26,492 bases of DNA. Origin: Thermodesulfovibrionales bacterium. Its GTDB lineage: Bacteria; Nitrospirota; Thermodesulfovibrionia; Thermodesulfovibrionales; SM23-35. Shown here one piece after another: positions 15,415-23,463 of the stretch. A program made the translations under genes and the position numbers. The stretch is from NCBI GenBank assembly GCA_022865525.1, contig JALHSV010000432.1, positions 1 through 26,492 of the forward strand, read 5' to 3'. The notes beneath the pieces are model-generated. The model had not been told where the DNA came from, did no database searches, and was given only the letters and a program-made list of their open reading frames with translations. Position 1 is the first letter of the stretch. The number at the start of each line of letters is the position of its first letter.

Positions 15415-17206
15415 TATTCCTCGGGAACCCCGTTGGGACAAGGTTATGATCAACCGGGATGTGACAACCAGCATGCCCAACCTGCACGGCATCGACATTC
15501 ATCTTCAAAGTAAAAGTCCTCTGGACTTTGCCCATGAGATCCATGTCGGAGAAACGGTCAGTATATTTTTAGGCGATTTCATTTTTGACCGCAAGGAATT
15601 CGTTGACGAAAAGTCGTACTTGGAAGCGTTGCTCAAGGGCTTTGGGCCGGGGATGCTGAAGCACATCCCGGGATTTTTCTACATTATCCAGGTTTTCAAA
15701 AAAGATCGTCATGTCAGGGTGTTTAACAGCGTTTTTGGCATTCTGCCGGTCTATTATCACCAGCACGGTGGCGTCACCTATATTTCGTCCTCGCTGCGAT
15801 CGATCCGCCAAGCGAGCCCGGCGGTTTTTTCCCCGAGTTCGCTTTACCTCCTGGAAAAAAGCCTGTTCCATTACCCCCTTTTCAATGAGACATGGTTCAA
15901 CGAGGTCAAGCTCCTGGCCGCGAATTCCTACTTGCAATTCAAGGAAACCCTGAAGGTCATCCAGCACACCAGTATCAGCGATCATTACACTCAGGCGCCG
16001 GGCCGCTGGCAAGCGTCCCTCGATGAACTCAGCGATCTCTTCATATCCACGGCAACCATCTATCTGCCGCGCGATCGATTCGTCGCCACGCTGACCGGCG
16101 GCTTCGATTCGCGTTCGATCGTCGGCGTCGCTCTCGGCGCCGGCCGTACTTTTTCCACTTATTCGTACGGGGGCGCTGAAACCGACGATATCCGCATTCC
16201 GCGGCAGATTGCTGCCGCCTTCGGCTTCGCACACCGGACCGTCCCCATCGATGAAGCCTTCGCCCAGGACCACTACTGGGACCATGCCGTCGGCTTCCTG
16301 AGGCAAAGCGAAGGAGGCGGCAACATATCGCGCGCCCATTACAGTTATGCGTCCGAGATTTTGGGGCGGGATGCCGATTACTTGGTTTCGGGGAACTTCG
16401 GCAGCGAGCTCATCCGCGCCATGAAATCGCCCGGGGTGATGGTCCCGCAGCCGGTTTTCGATATATTTGCCTGTGAAGACCCGGGTCAATTAAAAAAACT
16501 GTTTTCACAAAATTCCGCCCTGCGTTATTTGCGACTTGTACAAGCCGATGAAACGTGGGAGCGCTTGCTGGAAGAGATAGCGCTTTTCCGGGCCGAATTG
16601 CCATCCGGCCTGACGACAAACCAAAAATTTTACGTCTACATGTTCGAGGAAGTCTTCCGGAAATATTTCGGCCCCGAGATCCTGGTCGAAAGCCCCCACC
16701 TGCGTCACCGGGCGCCTTTCATCGATTTCAATTTCATCGCCGGAGTGATGCGGACCGACCTGGCCGGCGTTTACAGCCGGTTCCGCGAAACCAATCCATT
16801 GAACCGTTTCCACGGCCAGGTGCTCTATGCGCACATCATGCGCAAAACCTGTCCGCGACTCCTGGACATCAAGCTGGATCGGAATTACCGGCCGCGTGAT
16901 TTCTTGACGCATCTCGGCAAGGCAAGGATCATCGCTGGCTATGTCCGGCAGCGTTTCAAGAGAAGGAAGATGACCGCGACGCCGACATATGCGAGCTTGT
17001 GCCTGCAATCGAACCTGGATCGGATTGGAAAGATGAAATGGGGCAATGGATTCTTCGATCAAGCCTTCTTTCAAGGACAGTTGGCGGGCGGCTGGCAGGA
17101 TGACGAGATGAACTTCACCAACATGGTTTCGGCCGCGCTTTATTTCAATGAGATTTTCGCGGTTGAAAACCACTTCGGGTCGGACCAAGCGGTTGAGGAT
17201 CAATGA
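15398..17206 (+). CDS. Asparagine-synthetase-like protein lacking the glutaminase cysteine
   Basis: About 602 residues from ATG 15398, overlapping the deacetylase gene by 17 bp; TTG 15377 and ATG 15446 are alternative starts. The C-terminal half is an AsnB-type ATP pyrophosphatase domain with the PP-loop LTGGFDSRS (232-240); classical AsnB has SGGLDSS. The N-terminal half keeps traces of the glutaminase fold (VFGILPVYYHQHGGVTYISSSLRSI, split here for description, about 112-136) but has no Cys at position 2 and no RDR motif, so glutamine hydrolysis is unlikely. It would still activate a carboxylate as an acyl-adenylate and could use free ammonia, a sugar amine or an amino acid as nucleophile. 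Such proteins occur in glycan loci that make sugar amides. It overlaps the AMP-forming ligase gene by 4 bp, so the two are probably made together. The exact product is unknown. Confidence 0.82.
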   Translation: MNFTISIPREPRWDKVMINRDVTTSMPNLHGIDIHLQSKSPLDFAHEIHVGETVSIFLGDFIFDRKEFVDEKSYLEALLKGFGPGMLKHIPGFFYIIQVFKKDRHVRVFNSVFGILPVYYHQHGGVTYISSSLRSIRQASPAVFSPSSLYLLEKSLFHYPLFNETWFNEVKLLAANSYLQFKETLKVIQHTSISDHYTQAPGRWQASLDELSDLFISTATIYLPRDRFVATLTGGFDSRSIVGVALGAGRTFSTYSYGGAETDDIRIPRQIAAAFGFAHRTVPIDEAFAQDHYWDHAVGFLRQSEGGGNISRAHYSYASEILGRDADYLVSGNFGSELIRAMKSPGVMVPQPVFDIFACEDPGQLKKLFSQNSALRYLRLVQADETWERLLEEIALFRAELPSGLTTNQKFYVYMFEEVFRKYFGPEILVESPHLRHRAPFIDFNFIAGVMRTDLAGVYSRFRETNPLNRFHGQVLYAHIMRKTCPRLLDIKLDRNYRPRDFLTHLGKARIIAGYVRQRFKRRKMTATPTYASLCLQSNLDRIGKMKWGNGFFDQAFFQGQLAGGWQDDEMNFTNMVSAALYFNEIFAVENHFGSDQAVEDQ

Positions 17207-18537
17207 GCAGGGAACAATTGATCCTGGCGATATTGGACGGTGCCAAGGGGACGCGCATCGGACATTATTTCAAACTGTTTTCATCATCCTTGAAATGGAA
17301 CCGGGAGGAGCTGGAACGCTACCGCCTGCAACGCTTGAAACAACTGCTCGCAACGGCTGAAAGGAGCACGCCCTATTATCGCTCGCTATTCAAAGCTGCG
17401 GGTTTCAAAGCGAGCCAGCTCAAAAAAATGAGCGATATGGAAAACATCCCAATATTGGAGCGCGATACGATCCGGGAGCGGGTCCATGATCTGAATGTCG
17501 CGGGGACCCCCAAAACTAGGTTGTTCAGGAGTTCTTCAAGCGGGACAACCGGGATCCCCATCACTTACTATCACGATATTGATGGCCTGAGCGCGGGGAC
17601 CGCTGCCGGTTATACTTTGTGGGCGATGTCGGGATGGCGGCTCGGGCAGCGCAATGTCCACATCTGGGGAAACGCGACATCGATCCAAAGATGGCGTAGC
17701 TGGAGTTCGCGGGCAAAAAATGCCTTGTTGAGACAATTGAACGTTCCGTCAACCGGATTGGATGACCCCAAAATGGTTGAGGCCGCCGCCCAAAAAATCA
17801 TTGCCCACGATCCCATATCCATCGATGGTTATCCTGGCGCAATATTCACCCTGGCCCAGCACTTTCAGGCAAGGGGCTACTCCTTGAGGAATTTGAAGCA
17901 TGTTTTGACCACTGCCGAAAACCTGGAGGATCAGCAGAGGAAATTGATCGAGGAGGTTTTTGCACCCACCGGGGACCTCTATGGATCAGGCGAAGTGCTG
18001 GGAATCGCCACGCGTCCGGTCGCCGACGACAAATACTACATTTTCGAGCCCCACGTGGTCGTCGAAGCGGTCCCCAGCGGGCTGCCGGGCATGAAAGATA
18101 TCCTGGTCACTGACCTGGACAACCAGGGAATGCCCTTCATACGCTACCGGGTCGGGGACATGATCGATGACCTGCACCTGCCGGATGGGGATTCGCGATT
18201 TCCCCTGGCGTTCTTCAAGCAACTCATGGGGCGCCGGTCGGATATCATCCGTCTCCCAAACGGAAAGAGGTTTCACCCCGTAAATATTTTCGGGGGAACG
18301 CTTTTTCGCAAGTTCCCCGGGATCACCCGGCATAAGGTGGCCTGGAACGGAACTTCATTGAAATTTGTATTTGAAAGAAGATCGCTAATGGATGAAGATA
18401 AACTAAAAGATGAGATTGGTCAATTGATCGCCGAGTACCAGGTTTCCTACTCCATCGAGTTCACCGATAAAATGCCGATCCCTCCGGGCGGCAAGCACAC
18501 CTACCTGGAGATCTTGGAACCGGGAGAAGGCCATTGA
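17203..18537 (+). CDS. AMP-forming acyl-CoA ligase-like protein (PaaK/CapK family)
   Basis: A 444-residue adenylate-forming protein with an ATGA overlap to the preceding gene. SSSSGTTGIPI (110-120) is the ATP P-loop, YGSGE (260-264) the A5 aromatic and Glu motif, YRVGD (315-319) the ribose-binding Asp, and PIPPGGK with K431 the A10 catalytic lysine, so all steps of adenylation look intact. It is near the usual length of phenylacetate-CoA ligases and of the CapK proteins found in capsule loci. The family activates a carboxylate as an acyl-AMP and often passes it to CoA or an amine. No carrier-protein gene is visible here, so the acceptor may be CoA or the amide-forming neighbours. A role in activating an organic or amino acid that decorates the glycan is inference. 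No membrane segments. Confidence 0.87.
   Translation: MSREQLILAILDGAKGTRIGHYFKLFSSSLKWNREELERYRLQRLKQLLATAERSTPYYRSLFKAAGFKASQLKKMSDMENIPILERDTIRERVHDLNVAGTPKTRLFRSSSSGTTGIPITYYHDIDGLSAGTAAGYTLWAMSGWRLGQRNVHIWGNATSIQRWRSWSSRAKNALLRQLNVPSTGLDDPKMVEAAAQKIIAHDPISIDGYPGAIFTLAQHFQARGYSLRNLKHVLTTAENLEDQQRKLIEEVFAPTGDLYGSGEVLGIATRPVADDKYYIFEPHVVVEAVPSGLPGMKDILVTDLDNQGMPFIRYRVGDMIDDLHLPDGDSRFPLAFFKQLMGRRSDIIRLPNGKRFHPVNIFGGTLFRKFPGITRHKVAWNGTSLKFVFERRSLMDEDKLKDEIGQLIAEYQVSYSIEFTDKMPIPPGGKHTYLEILEPGEGH
18522..18536 (+). promoter_or_regulatory. Strong ribosome site supporting a TTG start
   Basis: GGGAGAAGG (18522-18530) lies three bases before TTG 18534, and its GGAG core is seven bases from it. The TTG overlaps the stop of the ligase gene (TTGA), and the resulting protein begins Met-Lys-Val-Leu-Phe, the usual first strand of a GT4 enzyme. 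No ATG lies nearby in frame; GTG 18540 is the only alternative. The strong site argues that the non-ATG start is real. Confidence 0.6.
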
Positions 18538-19505
18538 AAGTGCTTTTTATCTGCAGCGGCAAAGATATTCTTGGAATCAGCCCTTTCATTCGCTCCCAGG
18601 GTGAATCCCTTAAAAAGCTGGGTGTCGAGTTGGATTATTTCACGATCGACCGCCATGGAATTTTAGGATACCTGCGCTTCTCAGTCCGTCTCCGGAAACA
18701 TCTCAAGGCCAACGAGGTGGATATTCTTCATGCCCACTACGGCATGTCGGCCTGGGCTGCCCTGATGGCCCGCCGCAAGGAAAAGATCGTGGTCTCCTTC
18801 ATGGGCGATGACATCGTGGGTAGCAACAAACCGGATGGATCGGTGACGAAAACCAGCCTACTGTTCGCCCGCTTCAATTCATTTCTGGCCAGGAAGTTCT
18901 ATGACCATGTGATCATCAAGTCGCAGGAGATGCGCGGACGGCTCCGCATGCCGCATGTCTCCCTTATACCCAACGGCGTTGATCTGGGCAGATTCAAGCC
19001 GGCAAAGAAGGTCGATTCCAAGGCCAATCTGGGGATCGACCCTAGGGCGAAAATCGTGGTCTTTGCCAGCGATCCCCGGCGCCTGGAAAAGAACTATCCC
19101 CTGGCTCAAAACGCCGTGGCCTCATTGAAGGAAAAGGAGGTCATCCTTCTCACTGTCTCGCAACAACCGCCGGAAAGCATGCCCGCTTATTACAATGCCG
19201 CCGACGTTCTCCTGCTCACCTCGTTCCATGAAGGATCACCCAATGTGATCAAGGAGGCGATGGCCTGCAACTGCCCTGTGGTGGCGACTCCGGTCGGCGA
19301 CGTAGAGTGGATCCTGGGCAAGACGGAAGGGTGCTACATCACATCGTTTGCAATCGTGGATGTCGCGGAAAAGCTGGCCCGGGCGCTCGACTTCTCCGAA
19401 GAGCATGATCGAAACCGGGGCCGGGGAAGGATCATTGAACTCGGCCTGGACGCGGAAGACGTAGCCAGAAGAATCATCGAGGTCTACCGGAGGGTTGCCA
19501 GCTGA
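18534..19505 (+). CDS. GT4 glycosyltransferase, short form, TTG start
   Basis: A 323-residue GT-B protein begun at TTG 18534, which overlaps the ligase stop by 4 bp. MKVLFICSGK is the first strand; DILHAHYG (63-70) and VVSFMGDD are acceptor-half motifs; LIPNGVDLGRFKP is the interdomain hinge. The C-terminal half has FASDPRRLEKNYPLA in place of the usual GR-x-K loop and FHEGSPNVIKEAMACNCPVV, with E233 and E241 as an intact EX7E pair. It is shorter than typical GT4 proteins (350-400 residues) because the region between the donor loop and EX7E is compact, but no key part seems missing. Its place between the ligase gene and asnB suggests that it adds the sugar that those enzymes modify, which is inference. 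It ends in TGATG with the asnB gene. Confidence 0.88.
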   Translation: MKVLFICSGKDILGISPFIRSQGESLKKLGVELDYFTIDRHGILGYLRFSVRLRKHLKANEVDILHAHYGMSAWAALMARRKEKIVVSFMGDDIVGSNKPDGSVTKTSLLFARFNSFLARKFYDHVIIKSQEMRGRLRMPHVSLIPNGVDLGRFKPAKKVDSKANLGIDPRAKIVVFASDPRRLEKNYPLAQNAVASLKEKEVILLTVSQQPPESMPAYYNAADVLLLTSFHEGSPNVIKEAMACNCPVVATPVGDVEWILGKTEGCYITSFAIVDVAEKLARALDFSEEHDRNRGRGRIIELGLDAEDVARRIIEVYRRVAS

Positions 19506-21355
19506 TGTGCGGGATATGCGGAATCATCGACCTCAGGCAGCCGGCCTCCCGAGAGGCCGGGATACGCGGCATGATGCGGGCCATGAAGCATCGTGGACCC
19601 GACGACGAAGGCGTGTTTCATGAAGGCCGCGTCAACCTCGGCTTCGTCCGGCTGTCGATCATCGATCTGTCGGCGGCCGGGCACCAGCCCATGATTTCGG
19701 CCGACGGTCGCTTCGTGTTGATCTTCAACGGCGAGATCTATAACTATATAGAATTGAGAGCCGAGCTGAGCGCCGGCGGCGTGGAATTCAGGACCAGGAA
19801 CGATGCCGAGGTGCTGCTGGCCGCGTATCAAGAGTGGGGCGAGGAATGCCTGAATCGCTTCAACGGCATGTGGGCCTTCGTCATCTACGACCGGGTCGGC
19901 AAGAGGATCTTCGCCGCCAGGGACCGCTACGGCGTAAAGCCGTTTTACTACCTGCGAACCAAGGACGCATTCGCCTTTGCCTCAGAAATACCGCCCTTGC
20001 TGCCGTTGCTCGGCCGCAAACCGAGTCCCGACAACCAGAGTATTTTCGACTATTTGGTGTTCAACCGCAGCGACCAGACGGAAAGGACCTTTTTCGCGGA
20101 GGTCAGGAAGCTTCAGCATGGCCACTCCCTGAGCATCGAATGGCCGGAAGATAATCAGCAGGAAGCGGATGTCAGGATCAAAAAATGGTATGACCTGAGG
20201 TCGAATCTGAGGGAGCCGTTCAGGAATCCCGGGGAATTCAGGGAGTTGCTCAGCTCGGCCGTCGGGCTGAGGCTGAGGAGCGACGTGCCGGTCGGGGTAT
20301 GCCTGAGCGGGGGGCTCGATTCGTCGAGCATCGTTTCCATTCTGCTTAAAGATTATGAGAAAAAAGATTTGAGCACATTTTCGGCAGTTTATGAAAAAGG
20401 CCAATTTGGGGATGAAACGGAATATATAAATGAGTATAAACCGTTTCTGAAGAATATGTTCTTTACCACTCCTTCGGCCGAAACTCTTTATGCAGACCTG
20501 TCCACTTTCGTCACAGTTCACGCCGAACCAATTCCTTCCACTTCACCGTATGCCCAATTTAAAGTAATGGAGCTGGCCAAAGGTAAAGTTGTGGTCACTT
20601 TGGACGGGCAAGGGGCTGATGAGGAACTTGCTGGGTATCATTATTTTTTCGGATATTTCTTTAAGGATTTATTCAAACAAATGCGCTTGGGAAAATTGAG
20701 CTATGAAATGTTTTATTATCTTATAAACCACCATAGTTTTTATGGCTTAAAAACATTCCTGTACTTTCTATTGTCGGAAAAATCAAAAACCCGGTTGCGG
20801 GTCGATGAGAAGGGATATTTAAATCGGGAGTTCGTCGAAAAACATAAAAGCTGCAATTCCATTGCCGGGAACCTCTATAATTCGGGAAGTCTGCATGACG
20901 CCTTACTCGATCATTTTGAATATAAGCTCGAACATCTTTTAAAATGGGAGGACCGCAATTCCATGTGGTTTTCCCTCGAAGCCCGGGTGCCGTTCCTTGA
21001 TTACAGGTTGGTTGAAAAAACACTGGCAACTCAGGGAGATCTGATCATCAAAAACGGCATGACCAAGCATCTTTTGCGCGAATCCATGAAAGGAATTCTT
21101 TCTGAAAAGATCCGTATGCGTCGAGATAAAGTGGGATTTGACACACCTCAAGACGAGTGGTTTACGAAGCCGAATTGGAGAAACTTGATTTCTGAAATAC
21201 TCAACAGCAGATCCTTTACCGGACGGGGAATTGTAAATCCAACGGAGGCTATTGCTCTTTATCAATCTCACATCTCAGGAAATACAAATGCTTCCAAAGA
21301 GATCTGGAAATGGATACATCTGGAGCTATGGCATCGTGAGTTTATCGACTCCTGA
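19505..21355 (+). CDS. asnB: Glutamine-dependent asparagine synthetase/amidotransferase, AsnB type
   Basis: A 616-residue, two-domain protein with a TGATG overlap to the preceding gene. It begins MCGICGI, so after Met removal the catalytic Cys is N-terminal; RGPDDEG, FNGEIYNY and RDRYGVKPFYY (139-149) complete the glutaminase domain. The synthetase domain has the PP-loop SGGLDSS (268-274), GQGADEELAGY (368-378) and the C-terminal SLEARVPFLDYRL. All catalytic parts look intact. It hydrolyses glutamine and uses the ammonia to amidate an adenylated carboxylate. In glycan loci such enzymes often form amides of uronic acids or other sugar acids rather than asparagine. Composition changes sharply inside the gene, just after the PP-loop: 39 of 60 bases are G+C at 20281-20340 but 19 of 60 at 20341-20400, so the 5' and 3' parts appear to have different histories, although the frame is continuous. 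Confidence 0.92.
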   Translation: MCGICGIIDLRQPASREAGIRGMMRAMKHRGPDDEGVFHEGRVNLGFVRLSIIDLSAAGHQPMISADGRFVLIFNGEIYNYIELRAELSAGGVEFRTRNDAEVLLAAYQEWGEECLNRFNGMWAFVIYDRVGKRIFAARDRYGVKPFYYLRTKDAFAFASEIPPLLPLLGRKPSPDNQSIFDYLVFNRSDQTERTFFAEVRKLQHGHSLSIEWPEDNQQEADVRIKKWYDLRSNLREPFRNPGEFRELLSSAVGLRLRSDVPVGVCLSGGLDSSSIVSILLKDYEKKDLSTFSAVYEKGQFGDETEYINEYKPFLKNMFFTTPSAETLYADLSTFVTVHAEPIPSTSPYAQFKVMELAKGKVVVTLDGQGADEELAGYHYFFGYFFKDLFKQMRLGKLSYEMFYYLINHHSFYGLKTFLYFLLSEKSKTRLRVDEKGYLNREFVEKHKSCNSIAGNLYNSGSLHDALLDHFEYKLEHLLKWEDRNSMWFSLEARVPFLDYRLVEKTLATQGDLIIKNGMTKHLLRESMKGILSEKIRMRRDKVGFDTPQDEWFTKPNWRNLISEILNSRSFTGRGIVNPTEAIALYQSHISGNTNASKEIWKWIHLELWHREFIDS

Positions 21356-21356
21356 C

Positions 21357-22370
21357 ATGAATATTAGAATCGTCACTAAAGCCGATGCCATTGACAGTAA
21401 GAAATGGGATGGGTTCGTTTACAATCACCCTCAGGGAAATGTGTTTCAAACTCCGCAGATGTATGCGGCTTATAGTGCAACCAAGAATTACCAGCCCATT
21501 GTCGTGGCTGGTTATGAAGAGGATTCCCTAGTGGGCATTCTCCTGGCCGTTGTACAGAAAGAATATAAAGGCATACTGGGCAAATTAAGTGCCCGATCCA
21601 TCATCTGGGGTGGGCCGCTGGTCAGAGATAATGATATCAGTATTCTTGAAGAGTTAATGAATGAGTATAGCCGAATTGTTAAACACAAAGTTATATATAC
21701 CCAAATCAGAAATATATTTATTATGGATTGGGCGAAAAATGATTTCAAGAAATTGGGATACAATTATGAAGAACATCTGAATATTTTTATTGATTTGACT
21801 AAAAGCGAAGACGAGTTATGGAAGGAAGTTCATTCGAAAAGAAGAAACGAGATCAGGCGTGCGACGAAAGAGGGAACAAGTTTTACCGAGTTTTCAGACT
21901 GTGATGCCTTGAAAAAGAGCTGGCCTATTTTAAAAGACGTCTATCAGAGAGCAAAATTACCTCTTCCGGATATTTCACTCTTTCAAAACATTCTGGCCAG
22001 GGCGGGAGGAAGTTCTCCCTTAAAGATTTTTGCTGCTCTGAACAGCGGGCATTGGATTGGAGTATTGCTGGCTCTTTGTTGGCGGGATAGGGTAATCAAC
22101 TGGTACGCTGGTGCGTTTCAGAAAGATCTATCCAAATATCCCAATGATTTACTGCCCTGGGAAGTAATCCTCTGGGCAAAAAGAAATGATTACAAAACTT
22201 TTGATTTTGGCGGTGCCGGCAAACCGGGAGTGCCTTACGGAGTGCGGGATTTCAAATTGAAATTCGGCGGCGAACTGGTTAATTTCGGCCGCTTTCAAAA
22301 AACTCATAAACTACTTGCCATGAGTATCGCCAAGCTCGGTTTTCGTTTTTGGCAGAAATTAAAAAGATAA
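21357..22370 (+). CDS. FemAB/GNAT-like acyl- or aminoacyl-transferase
   Basis: A 337-residue protein starting at ATG 21357, one base after the asnB stop; an open frame back to 21252 is not family-like. HSKRRNEIRRATKEG (159-173) is the Lys/Arg-rich helix typical of FemAB and BioF2-like GNAT proteins, followed by the second GNAT fold with WYAGAF (249-254). FDFGG (282-286) and FKLKFGGELV (299-308) are the C-terminal signature of the group. FemAB enzymes move an amino acid from aminoacyl-tRNA to an amine on a lipid-linked precursor; relatives in exopolysaccharide loci probably acylate sugar amines. With a deacetylase and two asparagine-synthetase-like genes upstream, N-acylation of an exposed amino sugar is plausible but inferred. 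AT-rich like the 3' half of asnB. No membrane segments or signal peptide. Confidence 0.8.
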   Translation: MNIRIVTKADAIDSKKWDGFVYNHPQGNVFQTPQMYAAYSATKNYQPIVVAGYEEDSLVGILLAVVQKEYKGILGKLSARSIIWGGPLVRDNDISILEELMNEYSRIVKHKVIYTQIRNIFIMDWAKNDFKKLGYNYEEHLNIFIDLTKSEDELWKEVHSKRRNEIRRATKEGTSFTEFSDCDALKKSWPILKDVYQRAKLPLPDISLFQNILARAGGSSPLKIFAALNSGHWIGVLLALCWRDRVINWYAGAFQKDLSKYPNDLLPWEVILWAKRNDYKTFDFGGAGKPGVPYGVRDFKLKFGGELVNFGRFQKTHKLLAMSIAKLGFRFWQKLKR

Positions 22371-22371
22371 C

Positions 22372-23463
22372 ATGAGAATTTTAATCGATATCTGTCATCC
22401 AGCCCATGTGCACCTCTATCGAAATTTCATTAAAGAAATGGAGGACCTTGGCCATCAGTTCTGGATCACAGTAAAAAATGTTGCGTCTTCAAAAAAACTA
22501 CTTCAGTTCTATAACATTCCCTTTATCCAGATCGGAGATAAAAAAGATTCTCTTATCGGAAAAGGACTGAGCCAATTCCGATACAACTGGATATTGCAGA
22601 AGCTTGTTCGCAAAAATAAGATCACTGTCGGTATGGGCTCCTCCATTACCGTTGCCCATGTTTCAAAATTGACCAAAATGTATTCTGTGGTTTTTGATGA
22701 GGATGATGATCAAGTAGAGCCGTTATTCACTTACTGCGCCCATCCTTTTTCAGATTATTTGTTATCACCGGATGTTTTAAGAAATAAGCGCAGAAAAAAA
22801 AATACGATTTATTATTCAGGTTATCATGAATTGGCTTCTTTACACCCTAAACGCTTTGTACTGGATTCGCAAGTGATGCGGGAAATCGGAATGCAGCCTG
22901 GTGAAATGTTTTTCATCCTTCGATTCAATGTTTTCAAGGCATACCATGATCATGGCGTATCCGGTTTGTCTTTGCAAGATAAGAGGCGACTGATTGCCAG
23001 GCTTTCAGAAAAAGGGAAAGTGTTTATCACCATGGAAAGGGAATTGCAGCCTGAATTTGAAAAGTATCGCCTGAGGATCTCTTCCGAAAAAATTCATTCA
23101 CTTATATATTATGCCACCATGCTGATCGGCGACAGCCAGACCATGACTTCGGAGGCTGCCGTACTTGGAACTCCGGCATTGAAATGCAACTCCTTTGCCG
23201 GCAAGCTTGCGGTCCCCAATGAGCTGGAAAATAAGTATCAATTGTGTTATTCATTCCAACCAACCGAAGTGGACAGTTTATTTGAAAAAATGGAGGAGTT
23301 ATTGGCGAAAAAGGATTTAAAAATGATTTGGCAGAAACGGAGATCCAGGATGCTTCAGGACAAAATCGATGTGACGTCATTCATGGTCTGGTTTGTCGAC
23401 AGCTTCCCCAAAAGCGCTGAAATCATGAGGAATGATCCCGAGTACCAATTGAGATTCAAATGA
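22372..23463 (+). CDS. DUF354 family protein, probable GT-B fold
   Basis: A 363-residue protein starting one base after the previous stop. IDICHPAHVHLYRN (5-18) is the hallmark opening of the DUF354 family, and GDSQTMTSEAAVLGTPA (253-269) is its conserved C-terminal block, which resembles the donor-binding region of UDP-GlcNAc 2-epimerases and MurG-type glycosyltransferases. No experimentally established reaction is known to me for the family; it is common in surface-glycan clusters of bacteria and archaea. A glycosyltransferase or an epimerase-like enzyme are the two reasonable readings. It overlaps the 2-epimerase gene by 4 bp (ATGA), suggesting a functional link with it. A run of acidic residues, DEDDDQVE (109-116), lies between the two lobes. 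AT-rich in the first half (21 of 60 bases G+C at 22501-22560). Confidence 0.8.
   Translation: MRILIDICHPAHVHLYRNFIKEMEDLGHQFWITVKNVASSKKLLQFYNIPFIQIGDKKDSLIGKGLSQFRYNWILQKLVRKNKITVGMGSSITVAHVSKLTKMYSVVFDEDDDQVEPLFTYCAHPFSDYLLSPDVLRNKRRKKNTIYYSGYHELASLHPKRFVLDSQVMREIGMQPGEMFFILRFNVFKAYHDHGVSGLSLQDKRRLIARLSEKGKVFITMERELQPEFEKYRLRISSEKIHSLIYYATMLIGDSQTMTSEAAVLGTPALKCNSFAGKLAVPNELENKYQLCYSFQPTEVDSLFEKMEELLAKKDLKMIWQKRRSRMLQDKIDVTSFMVWFVDSFPKSAEIMRNDPEYQLRFK

Noticed and set aside
15569..17203. Long antisense open frames (about 306 and 232 codons) opposite the AsnB-like gene
   Set aside because: They mirror a GC-rich gene whose + strand product has clear family motifs; the antisense products have no recognisable domains and no ribosome sites.
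21252..21356. N-terminal extension of the FemAB-like frame
   Set aside because: The added 35 residues overlap the end of asnB and are not family-like; ATG 21357 sits one base after the asnB stop, as at other junctions here.
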